DNA from: Deltaproteobacteria bacterium
GTDB taxonomy: Bacteria; Desulfobacterota; Binatia; Binatales; Binataceae
Direction of reading: 5' to 3'
DNA length: 64,000 bases
Assembly (NCBI GenBank): GCA_021799495.1
Contig: JAJZAI010000016.1
Span: 1-64,000 of the forward strand
Each line of letters opens with the position of its first letter. Position 1 is the stretch's first letter. The notes beneath the pieces are model-generated. The model had not been told where the DNA came from. It saw nothing but the letters and a program-made list of their open reading frames with translations, and ran no database searches. The position numbers and the translations under genes are program-made. Of the stretch, positions 46,599 to 55,260 are shown one piece after another.

Positions 46599-47231
46599 CT
46601 ATTGCGCGCCGGACGCCTCGGCTCCGGCGGACGGATTCAGCGCGCCGCACGCATACAACAGCCATCGCGTGCTCGAAAGTTCATCCTCGGCGAACAGGCG
46701 CAGGGCCTCTTTGGTCTCGAGGTCGTCCTTGATGCTTTCGGCGAACTCGATAATCGGCCGGATCGCCTTTTCCGGGTCGGGGATGGAGGAGGCGACGCGC
46801 AGCAGTTTCTCGTTGTCGGGCATCGACCGGTCGGCCGCGCAAGCCGCGAACTGACGGCTTTCCTCGCTGACCTGCGCGCGACCCTCGCCGCCCAGCTCCA
46901 TCAGGCGGTTGGCGAAGATGCGGCTGTGATAAGCCTCGCGCTCGGCGATCATCTTGAGGCCGCTGCGGATACAATCGGTCGGCGTGACGTTCGCCCACGC
47001 GGCGAAGGCCTCGGCGGCGTTACCCTCGGCGACGCGGGCCTTGTCGATGAAGCTGACGATCGCGTCGCGCTCGGAACGATAGAGCTTGCCGAAGGCGCGG
47101 AAGCCGCCGCCGTTGCCGTTGGCGACGCGGTTGCGTTCGAGCTCGCCGACTTCGGCTTCGAACAGCGCTTCGCTGATAATTCCCGCGCGATAAGCGCGCA
47201 GCAGTTGCTGGAACAGGAAATCGCGATTCAT
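46599..47231 (-). CDS. Helical protein of unknown function (possibly ferritin-like)
   Basis: Intact 210 aa ORF of helical character upstream of the terminator; motif REAYHSRIFANRLMELG. Confidence 0.65.
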   Translation of the reverse strand: MNRDFLFQQLLRAYRAGIISEALFEAEVGELERNRVANGNGGGFRAFGKLYRSERDAIVSFIDKARVAEGNAAEAFAAWANVTPTDCIRSGLKMIAEREAYHSRIFANRLMELGGEGRAQVSEESRQFAACAADRSMPDNEKLLRVASSIPDPEKAIRPIIEFAESIKDDLETKEALRLFAEDELSSTRWLLYACGALNPSAGAEASGAQ

Positions 47232-47402
47232 TGGGAATGCCTCCCGCCTGGGTGAATAGACCCGCTTGGACCTCCAAGGCTAAAGCCGCTTGCGAAGGCA
47301 TGTCAATCCAGTGAAACTGGCGCGGCATCGGATGGCGAGAGCGCGCGGCGGGCGCCGCAAGGCGCGTGGGGGCGGGTCGATATGGCCAATCGGGAGCCGA
47401 TA

Positions 47403-48368
47403 ATGGTTGAAATAACTCATAAATTCGTCAACACAAACGGAATCCGGATGCATGTCGCCGAGGCCGGCCGGGGTTTTCCGGTGGTGATGTGCCACGGCTT
47501 TCCGGAACTCTGGTATTCGTGGCGTCACCAGATGGCGGCGCTGGCCGGCGCCGGCTTCCGCGCGATCGCGCCCGACCAGCGCGGCTACGGCGAGACCGAC
47601 GCGCCCGCGCCGATCGAAGCGTACACGCAGCGGCATCTGGTGGGCGATATCGTCGGGATGCTGGACGCGCTCGGCATCGTGAAATGCGCGATCGTCGGGC
47701 ACGATTGGGGCGGCGCGGTGGCGTGGAACGCCGCGATGATGGCGGCGGACAGGATCATCGCGGTAATCGGCGTGAACACGCCCTTCTTTCCGCGCACGCC
47801 GGTCAAGCCGACCGATCTGATGAAGCTGATGGCGCAGGGCAAGTTCCACTACATGCTCTATTTTCAGGAGCCGGGCGTGGCGGAAGCGGAACTCGAGCGC
47901 GACGTGCGCCGATCGCTGCGCGGTTTTTACCAGGCCGGGGCGGATCTCGGCGGCGGAATTCCCTCAACCGATCCGCCGGGCGTGTTCGGGCCGGCGGGCG
48001 GCGGGATACTCGAGCGCCTGCCGGATCGTCCGCACGGCGCGTTTCTGAGCGATGCGGATTTCGCGGTTTTCGTCAAAAATTTCGAGCGCACCGGGTTTCG
48101 CGGCGGCCTCAACTGGTACCGCAACATCGACCGGAGCTGGGAGGAAAGCGCGGGACTCGAGAATCGCGTCAATCAGCCCGCGCTGATGATCACGGCGGAA
48201 CTCGATCCGGTGCTGCGTCCGGAGCTGGCGAACGGGATGAGCATGTTTGTGCCGAACCTGCGGCGCACGATCCAGATCAAGGGGTCCGGCCATTGGACGC
48301 AGCAGGAAAAGCCGGCCGAGGTGAACGCGGCGATGCTGGAATTCCTCGCCGAGTTCAAAAACGGCTGA
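47403..48368 (+). CDS. Alpha/beta hydrolase, epoxide-hydrolase-like
   Basis: VVMCHGFPELWYSWRHQMAALAGAGFRAIAPDQRGYGETDAP...IVGHDWGGAVAW. Confidence 0.95.
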   Translation: MVEITHKFVNTNGIRMHVAEAGRGFPVVMCHGFPELWYSWRHQMAALAGAGFRAIAPDQRGYGETDAPAPIEAYTQRHLVGDIVGMLDALGIVKCAIVGHDWGGAVAWNAAMMAADRIIAVIGVNTPFFPRTPVKPTDLMKLMAQGKFHYMLYFQEPGVAEAELERDVRRSLRGFYQAGADLGGGIPSTDPPGVFGPAGGGILERLPDRPHGAFLSDADFAVFVKNFERTGFRGGLNWYRNIDRSWEESAGLENRVNQPALMITAELDPVLRPELANGMSMFVPNLRRTIQIKGSGHWTQQEKPAEVNAAMLEFLAEFKNG

Positions 48369-48381
48369 GCCGCGCGCCGTT

Positions 48382-49158
48382 TCAGAATTTGTCCTTGAGC
48401 GCGCGCGCCCTGGCGAAAATCGCCACCGGATCGTCGGGCACGGCGGGATCGATCTTCCTGATGCTGGCGCGCAACTCGGCGCTTGACGAGCGCAGGAACG
48501 GATTGATTCGTTTTTCGTCGTCGATAGTCGAGGGAATCGTATAACGGCCGGCGGCGCGCTCGCTCTTCGCCCACGCATATTTATCTTTGAGCGCCTGATT
48601 GCCGGGCTCGAGCGTCAACGCGAATTCGAGATTCTTGACGGTGTATTCGTGGCCGCAATAGACCCGCGTCGAATCGGGCAGCGCGGCCAGTTTGGCCAGC
48701 GACGCGACCATCGTTTCAGCCTTGCCCTCGAACACGCGGCCGCATCCCGCGATAAACATCGTGTCGCCGGTGAAGACCGCCTCGAGGTCGGGAAAATAGT
48801 AGGCGATATGGCCGTTGGTATGGGCCGGGATGCCGATGACGCGGCCGGTCAGCGCGCCGATGTGGACGGCGCCGCCGTCGTCAACCTCGTCGGTCTGCGC
48901 GGGGATGCGCCCGTTTTCATTGCGGGCGCCATAGACGCGGATTCCGGGAACCGCGCGCACGAGATCTTCGTTGCCGCCGACGTGATCGAAATGCCAATGG
49001 GTCGGCAGCACGGCGACGAGTTTGAGTCCGCGCCGCTTGACCTCGTCGAGCACCTTCGCCGCTTCGGAACAATCGACGACGCCGCACTGGCCGGAAGCGT
49101 CATCGACGACCAGATACGCGTAATTATCGCTGAGCTGCGGAACCGCAATGATCGCCAT
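48382..49158 (-). CDS. gloB: Hydroxyacylglutathione hydrolase
   Basis: LPTHWHFDHVGGNEDLV...FTGDTMFIAGCGRVFEG...VYCGHEYTVKNLEFALTLEP. Confidence 0.95.
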   Translation of the reverse strand: MAIIAVPQLSDNYAYLVVDDASGQCGVVDCSEAAKVLDEVKRRGLKLVAVLPTHWHFDHVGGNEDLVRAVPGIRVYGARNENGRIPAQTDEVDDGGAVHIGALTGRVIGIPAHTNGHIAYYFPDLEAVFTGDTMFIAGCGRVFEGKAETMVASLAKLAALPDSTRVYCGHEYTVKNLEFALTLEPGNQALKDKYAWAKSERAAGRYTIPSTIDDEKRINPFLRSSSAELRASIRKIDPAVPDDPVAIFARARALKDKF

Positions 49159-49212
49159 CGCATCCTCCCTGAACGGCGCGCCGGCGCGTCCGTTTTTCCG
49201 CGCCGCGGCCGA

Positions 49213-49983
49213 TCAGCCGATAATGTTGTAGCCGACGTCCACATACACGGTCTGGCCGGTGACGCCGGTGGAAAAACCGCTCAGCATCACCGCCGCCATC
49301 TTGCCGACTTCCTCGGGCCGCATCGCGCGCTTGAGCGGCGAACGTTCGCCGACCTCGTGAGCCATCGTATGGTAGTCGCGGATGGCCGAAGAGGCGAGCG
49401 TGCGGGCGGGCGCGGCGCTGAGCGCGTTGACTCTTATATTCTTCGGACCGAGATCGAGCGCAAGGTAGCGCACGCAGGCTTCGAGCGCGGCTTTCGCCAC
49501 GCCCATCACGTTGTAATTGGGAATCGCGCGCACCGCGCCAAGATAGCTGAGGGTCACGATCGAGCCGCCGCCGCGGGCCTCCATCAACGGTTCCGCCGCG
49601 CGCGCCAGCGCGACCAGCGAATAGGCGCTGATATCGAGCGCGCGGCTGAATCCATCGCGGCTGACGTTGAGGAAACGGTCGCGCAGATCCTCGCGGTCGG
49701 CGTACGCGACGGCGTGGACGAGCATGTCGAGGCCGCCCCACAACTCCTTCAGTCCGGCCATCACGTGGGCGATTTGCGCGTCGTCGCCAACGTCCAGTTC
49801 GCCGGCGACGTGCGCGCCGATTTCGGCGGCGAGCGGACGCACGCGCTTTTCGAGCACTTCGCCCTGGTAAGTCATCGCGATCGCCGCGCCCTGCTCATGC
49901 AGTTCGCGCGCGATCGACCAGGCGAGACTTTTATCGTTGGCGACGCCGACAATCAGCGCCCGTTTTCCATCAGCTATGCCCAT
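49213..49983 (-). CDS. fabI: Enoyl-ACP reductase
   Basis: KRALIVGVANDKSLAWSIARELHEQGAAIAMTYQG...IRVNALSAAPARTLASSAI. Confidence 0.96.
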   Translation of the reverse strand: MGIADGKRALIVGVANDKSLAWSIARELHEQGAAIAMTYQGEVLEKRVRPLAAEIGAHVAGELDVGDDAQIAHVMAGLKELWGGLDMLVHAVAYADREDLRDRFLNVSRDGFSRALDISAYSLVALARAAEPLMEARGGGSIVTLSYLGAVRAIPNYNVMGVAKAALEACVRYLALDLGPKNIRVNALSAAPARTLASSAIRDYHTMAHEVGERSPLKRAMRPEEVGKMAAVMLSGFSTGVTGQTVYVDVGYNIIG

Positions 49984-50105
49984 CGGGCGGGACTCCTTGA
50001 GATGCGGTCGGTTTTGCGCGCCGGCGCAGACGGACGGCCGCCCGCCCGCATCGATTACGCGGCATGGATATTAGCGCGCGCGGCGCATGGCGCCGAATGC
50101 CCGGC

Positions 50106-50879
50106 TCAGATCGTGATTCGCATTCCGTCGCGCGCCATCGGCAGCCGCACTTCGCGCCGCCGATCGAGAACTTCGCGGCCCACGTGCGTCAGCAGCATCC
50201 GGCCGACGCGGAAGCGTCCGCGATTCGCGGCGAGCTTGGGATAGTTCATGTGGAAATCGAGTTGTTCGCTATCGAAATAGGTGCATTCGCACAGGAACAG
50301 GTCGGCGTCCGCGACAAACGGGGCCAATGCGTCGGTCCATCCGCTGTCGCCGGTGAAGGCGATCGTCCTGCCGTCGAGTTCGAGGCGAAAGGCGAGCGAA
50401 ATGTCGCGTTTCATGTGCGGCGTGCGCATCGCGGAGATGCGCAGCGGCCCGATATTCCGGGTTTCGCCGGCGCCGATTTCGATAAACTTAAGATATTTGA
50501 GCAGGCGTGGAAGATCGGGCTTCGTGCCCGGAAACATGGTGCGGAACAAGCGCCAGGTGCGTTCTTCGAGGCGCGGCGGCCCGACGATCGTAATTGGTTT
50601 CTCGCGCGGGCTTTCGTACAGATATTCCAACAGGAAAAACGGCAATCCGCCGTAATGATCGCCGTGCAGATGGCTCACCAGAATCATATCGAGGTCGGCG
50701 GTCCGGAATCCCATCCGCTTCATCGCGCACAACGCGGTCGGTCCGGCCTCCATCAGGATTCGGCAGCTCGGCCCTTCGATGATATAACCGGACTGGAAAC
50801 GGCCGTGGCTCGCGAAGGCGTCGCCGGCGCCCAAAATCGTCAGTTCGAGGCCGCCGGGCCTCAATGGCGATTTACGCAT
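50106..50879 (-). CDS. MBL-fold metallohydrolase (RNase Z-like)
   Basis: ELTILGAGDAFASHGRFQSGYII...LVSHLHGDHYGGLPFFLLEYLY...FTGDSGWTDALAPFVADADLFLCE. Confidence 0.9.
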   Translation of the reverse strand: MRKSPLRPGGLELTILGAGDAFASHGRFQSGYIIEGPSCRILMEAGPTALCAMKRMGFRTADLDMILVSHLHGDHYGGLPFFLLEYLYESPREKPITIVGPPRLEERTWRLFRTMFPGTKPDLPRLLKYLKFIEIGAGETRNIGPLRISAMRTPHMKRDISLAFRLELDGRTIAFTGDSGWTDALAPFVADADLFLCECTYFDSEQLDFHMNYPKLAANRGRFRVGRMLLTHVGREVLDRRREVRLPMARDGMRITI

Positions 50880-50931
50880 GGCCACTGTTAATATCATCAC
50901 GCGAGAGCAGAACCTAGCCGGGAGCGGCAAC

Positions 50932-51891
50932 ATGAAACATATAAAGGTTGGCGTGGGTTTTGGACTGTTTCGACTCGGGATGCCGACTCCCGAAGCGATT
51001 GCGCACGTGGCGGAAAGTGCGGAGGAATGGGGCCTCGATTCGTTCTGGTTGTCGGACCATTTGATGGCGCCGACGCCCGAGCTCGACGTGATCGCGACGC
51101 TTTCGCTGATTGCCTCGCGCACGACGCGAATCAAGCTGGGGCCCAGCGTTTTTCTGCTCAATCTGCGCCATCCGCTGGTCGCCGCCAAGTCGTTCGCGAC
51201 GCTGGATTATTTTTCCCGCGGCCGCATCGTGATGGCGGTCGGTACGGGCGCCAATCTGGCCGACTACGCGGCGTGCGGCATCCCGACCGAAGGACGCGGC
51301 AGGCGACTTGACGAAGGAATCGTCATTCTGCGCAAAGCCTGGACCGAAAAGAATTTCAGTTTTCACGGCAAGTATTTCAATTTCGACAACGTCACGATCG
51401 AGCCGCATCCGGCGCGCCGGATGCACAACGATTCCGGCACGATCGATCTGTGGGTGGGCGGCAAGGCCGACGCGGCGCTCAAACGCACGGCGCGTTTCGC
51501 GGACGGTTTTTTTGCGTCGTTCCAGGCGCCGGAGGAGTTCGCGCGAAACATGGCGACGGTGCGCAAGTACGCGGTCGAATTCGGCCGCGCCAACGCGCGC
51601 ATCGAGTCGGGATTGATTCTGTTGTGCCGCCTTGCGCCGACGCGCGAGCGCGCGCTGGAGGCGATGCGTCCGATGCTGGCGGCGATGGGCCGCGGCGGCG
51701 ACGCTTTTCTGCAGCGCACGGTGTTCGGTTCGCCGGACGACATCATCGCGCGGCTCAAGGAATATATCGACGTCGGCCTCGACAAATTCGTGCTGTGGCC
51801 GGTCGCGGAGCCGGCGGCGTGGTCCGAGCAGATGGAATTAATCGGGCGCGAAATCGCTTCGCACTACAATCGCGAGGCACAGGCCGCGTAG
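50932..51891 (+). CDS. LLM class F420-dependent oxidoreductase
   Basis: VGVGFGLFRLGMPTPEAIAHVAESAEEWGLDSFWLSDHL; divergent from the MBL gene. Confidence 0.92.
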   Translation: MKHIKVGVGFGLFRLGMPTPEAIAHVAESAEEWGLDSFWLSDHLMAPTPELDVIATLSLIASRTTRIKLGPSVFLLNLRHPLVAAKSFATLDYFSRGRIVMAVGTGANLADYAACGIPTEGRGRRLDEGIVILRKAWTEKNFSFHGKYFNFDNVTIEPHPARRMHNDSGTIDLWVGGKADAALKRTARFADGFFASFQAPEEFARNMATVRKYAVEFGRANARIESGLILLCRLAPTRERALEAMRPMLAAMGRGGDAFLQRTVFGSPDDIIARLKEYIDVGLDKFVLWPVAEPAAWSEQMELIGREIASHYNREAQAA

Positions 51892-51946
51892 ATTCGGCGT
51901 GCCGCAAGCGCATTCGACGCGATCGATCGCGGCGCGACAATCGACG

Positions 51947-52543
51947 ATGAGCAAACTGACGCGCGTCGCGGTTTTCTGCGGATCGAGTCCTGGCGCGGAT
52001 CCCGCATATGTCGCCGCGGCGCGGCGATTGGCCGAAACTTTCGCGGCGCGCGAAATCGGGCTGGTGTATGGCGGCGCGAACGTCGGCCTGATGGGCGAGA
52101 TCGCGCGCGCGGCGCTCGCTCTCGGCGTGCCGGTCACCGGCGTGATTCCGGATTTTCTCGTTGACTACGAAGTCGCGATGACCGAGCTCGACGATCTTCG
52201 CGTGGTCGGCTCGATGCACGAACGCAAGGCCGCGGTGGCGGAACTGGCCGACGGATTCATCGCGATGCCGGGCGGATTGGGCACGCTCGAGGAATTTTTC
52301 GAGGCGGTCACATGGGCGCAACTGCGCCTGCACTCGAAGCCGTGCGGCCTGTTCGATGTGAACGGCTATTACTCCAGGCTGGTCGATTTCCTCGAACACG
52401 CGGTCGCGGAGCGCTTCGTCAAACCCGCCCATCGCGCGGCGATTTTGATCAGCGGCGACCCCGGCGCGTTGCTCGATCAATTTGAGCGTTATGAAGCTGC
52501 GCCATCCGATAAATGGATCGACCGCCGCCGCGGCCGCATCTGA
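51947..52543 (+). CDS. LOG-family / TIGR00730 Rossmann-fold protein
   Basis: VAVFCGSSPGADPAYVAAARRLAE...LVYGGANVGLMGEIA...FIAMPGGLGTLEEFFEAVTWAQL. Confidence 0.96.
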   Translation: MSKLTRVAVFCGSSPGADPAYVAAARRLAETFAAREIGLVYGGANVGLMGEIARAALALGVPVTGVIPDFLVDYEVAMTELDDLRVVGSMHERKAAVAELADGFIAMPGGLGTLEEFFEAVTWAQLRLHSKPCGLFDVNGYYSRLVDFLEHAVAERFVKPAHRAAILISGDPGALLDQFERYEAAPSDKWIDRRRGRI

Positions 52544-52563
52544 ACCGGTAGGCGCCGCCGAAA

Positions 52564-54582
52564 TCAGGCGGGCGCGGCGTCGTCCTCTTCCTGCAGCAGC
52601 GCGGTCGGCAGCACTTCCGCCGGCAGATCGTCGAGAAAACGCGACGCGCGGCCCATCACGTAGCCGAGCGAGCGGTCGAACATATGGATCGGATAGGTCA
52701 GATATAGTTCGTCGCGCGCGCGCGTCGCCGCGACGTACATCAGCCGGCGTTCCTCTTCCAGCTCCTCCGGCGAGGCGCTCATCGGACCCGGAAAACGTCC
52801 CTCCGCCGCCCAGATGACGAACACGGCGCGCCATTCCAGCCCTTTCGCCGAATGGATCGTGCTCAGAGTCACATGGCCTTCCTCAGGCTCGACCGCCAGC
52901 ACGTCGCCGATCGAATCGGTGGGCGGCTCCAGCGCCATATCGGCGAGCATCGCGTCGAGCGAGCGGTAGCGCTCGGCGAGGTTCTGAAAATGTTCGAGGT
53001 CGCGTTCGCGTTTCGGATAGTCGTCGGGATGCGCCTCGCGCAGCAGCGGCGCGTAGTATTCGATCACGTCGGCGAGCTGATCGGCGGGCCGCCGTCCGGC
53101 TTCGCGCAGGCGCGCAAGCGTCGCCGCCAGCCGGACGCATCCGTCGAGCGCGGCCTGCGCGCGCAATCCCGCTTGCGCGGCGGCATCGGCCAGCGCGTCT
53201 TCCGGACGTTCGCGCGCGACGATGCTTTCGATAATCCGCTCGGCGCGGCGCGCGCCCACGCCCGGAGTCAAAGTCAGCGCGCGCATCCATGAAACCGCGT
53301 CCGCCGGGTTCGCGATCACGCGCAGATGGGCGAGCACGTCCTTGATGTGCGCGGTCTCGATAAATTTGAAGCCGCCGCGTTTGACGAACGGGATGTCGCG
53401 CCGCTGCAGCTCCAGTTCGAGATCGAACGAGTGGAAGCTGGAGCGGAACAGCACCGCGATCTCGTCGAGGCTGACGCCCTCTTCGCGCAGCTCCAGAATT
53501 CGCTGCGCCACGAAGCGCGATTGGGTTTGCTCGTCGCGCGCGCGCACCAGTACCGGGCGGAACTCGCCGCGCCGTTCGGTGAACAGCGCCTTCGAGTATT
53601 TCTCGGCGGCGCGATCGATCACCTCGTTCGCGAGGTCGAGAATGCCCTGCAGCGAACGGTAATTCTCCTCCAGCTTGATGATCCGCGCGCCGGGAAAGAG
53701 CTTTGGGAACTCCATGATGTTGCGAAAATCGGCGCCGCGGAACGAGTAGATCGATTGCGCGTCGTCGCCCACCGCCATCACGTTCTGATGCGTCGCGGCG
53801 AGCAGGCGCGCCAACTCGGCCTGAATCGCGTTGGTGTCCTGATATTCGTCGATCAGGATGTGGCGATAGGTGTCCGACAGGCGGTTCCTGACGCCCTCGT
53901 GCTCGCGCATCAGGCTCGCCAGCCGGTACAGCAAATCGTCGTAGTCGAGCAGCCCGCGTTCGCGCTTGTAAGTTTCGTAAGCGGCGGCGATCGCAAGGAT
54001 TTCCGCTTCGTGTTCCAGCAGATGGGCGAAGTCGGCCTCGAGTTCGTCCTTGAGTTCGCGCCCCTTGTTGCGCGCCATGCTGATCGCTTCCGCGATCGCG
54101 CCTTTTTTCGGAAAGCGCCGCTCTTTGGTTCCGAAACCCATCCGGCCGCGCAGCAGATTGATCACGTCCTCCATGTCCGAACGATCAAGGATCGTGAAGC
54201 CCGGCTTCAGCCCGATCGCCGCGCCATGGCGGCGCAGCACGGTGTTCGCGAAGGAGTGAAAAGTTCCGCCGGCGACCTGCCCGCCGCGTTCGCCGATCAA
54301 CCGCTCGACCCGCCGCAGCATCTCCTGCGCCGCGCGCCGCGTGAAAGTCAGCAGCAAAATCGCGCCGGGCGGCGCGCCGCTCTCGATGAGCCGCGCCACC
54401 CGGTAAATCAGCGTCCGGGTTTTGCCCGATCCCGCGCCGGCGATCACTAAAAGCGGGCCGTCGCGATGAGCCGCCGCGGCGAACTGCGCCGCGTTGAGCG
54501 CTTCGCGGTAATTGATGCGGAATTTGCGCTCGTCGATCGGCGATTCCGGCAGTTTCTTGAGCTGGATGATTCGGTCGGCCAC
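52564..54582 (-). CDS. UvrD/PcrA-family ATP-dependent DNA helicase
   Basis: AGAGSGKTRTLIYRVA...LIDEYQDTNAIQ...VGDDAQSIYSFRGAD...STIHSAKGLEWRAVF. Confidence 0.96.
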   Translation of the reverse strand: MADRIIQLKKLPESPIDERKFRINYREALNAAQFAAAAHRDGPLLVIAGAGSGKTRTLIYRVARLIESGAPPGAILLLTFTRRAAQEMLRRVERLIGERGGQVAGGTFHSFANTVLRRHGAAIGLKPGFTILDRSDMEDVINLLRGRMGFGTKERRFPKKGAIAEAISMARNKGRELKDELEADFAHLLEHEAEILAIAAAYETYKRERGLLDYDDLLYRLASLMREHEGVRNRLSDTYRHILIDEYQDTNAIQAELARLLAATHQNVMAVGDDAQSIYSFRGADFRNIMEFPKLFPGARIIKLEENYRSLQGILDLANEVIDRAAEKYSKALFTERRGEFRPVLVRARDEQTQSRFVAQRILELREEGVSLDEIAVLFRSSFHSFDLELELQRRDIPFVKRGGFKFIETAHIKDVLAHLRVIANPADAVSWMRALTLTPGVGARRAERIIESIVARERPEDALADAAAQAGLRAQAALDGCVRLAATLARLREAGRRPADQLADVIEYYAPLLREAHPDDYPKRERDLEHFQNLAERYRSLDAMLADMALEPPTDSIGDVLAVEPEEGHVTLSTIHSAKGLEWRAVFVIWAAEGRFPGPMSASPEELEEERRLMYVAATRARDELYLTYPIHMFDRSLGYVMGRASRFLDDLPAEVLPTALLQEEDDAAPA

Positions 54583-54635
54583 CGCGATCCTGATTTTAGC
54601 ATGATGCGCCGCGAGCGCGCGCGCCGCCCGGCACG

Positions 54636-55169
54636 CTAAGGCATGCCGGAATTGTTGTCGTCGGGCACGGCATGAACGCCGTAGCGCTGAATCTGCTGAT
54701 AGACCTGATCGAAGGATTCGCCGGCCGCGGCGCCGCCGCTGTAACCGCTGTAGTCGTTGGCCGTGCCGAGCGCCTGGCCGCCGCCGGCGTTGTTGGCGGG
54801 AGCGTGCAGCGTCGCGATTTCGGGTTGTATCACGATATGGTTGACGATTTGCGGCGCTGGCGATCCGAGATAGGCGAGCGTCCGGCTTTCGGCGTCGGAC
54901 TTGCCCTTTTGCGTCGCCACGTAGCCGTACAGCACCACGCGCCGATCGCCGGCCGCGTCCTTGCCGACCTGCGCGCCCACCAGCGGCAGCAGATGGCTGC
55001 GCAAATCCGTGGTGAGGCTCTCGCTGAGTTGCTGGTCAACCGTATAATCCTGCGCCGCGGCGCGGCCGATGGCGATCCCCAGCAGGAGCATGACGGCCGC
55101 GATTGCCGCGAGCAATTTCGCGGCGGCGCGCGGCGGTCGGCAAATCGAAGAACGCGGGGGATACGGCAT
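54636..55169 (-). CDS. Secreted/anchored BON-like domain protein
   Basis: Hydrophobic leader KLLAAIAAVMLLLGIAIGRAAAQ; RRVVLYGYVATQKGKSDAESRTLAYLGSPAPQIVNHIVIQ. Confidence 0.6.
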   Translation of the reverse strand: MPYPPRSSICRPPRAAAKLLAAIAAVMLLLGIAIGRAAAQDYTVDQQLSESLTTDLRSHLLPLVGAQVGKDAAGDRRVVLYGYVATQKGKSDAESRTLAYLGSPAPQIVNHIVIQPEIATLHAPANNAGGGQALGTANDYSGYSGGAAAGESFDQVYQQIQRYGVHAVPDDNNSGMP

Positions 55170-55260
55170 GGCTTTATTGTAGACGCACGCCGCCGCGCGC
55201 TCCATCGCGGATTTTCGCCGACGCGCTTGACCGCGAGGATAATGTGGCGATGATACGGCC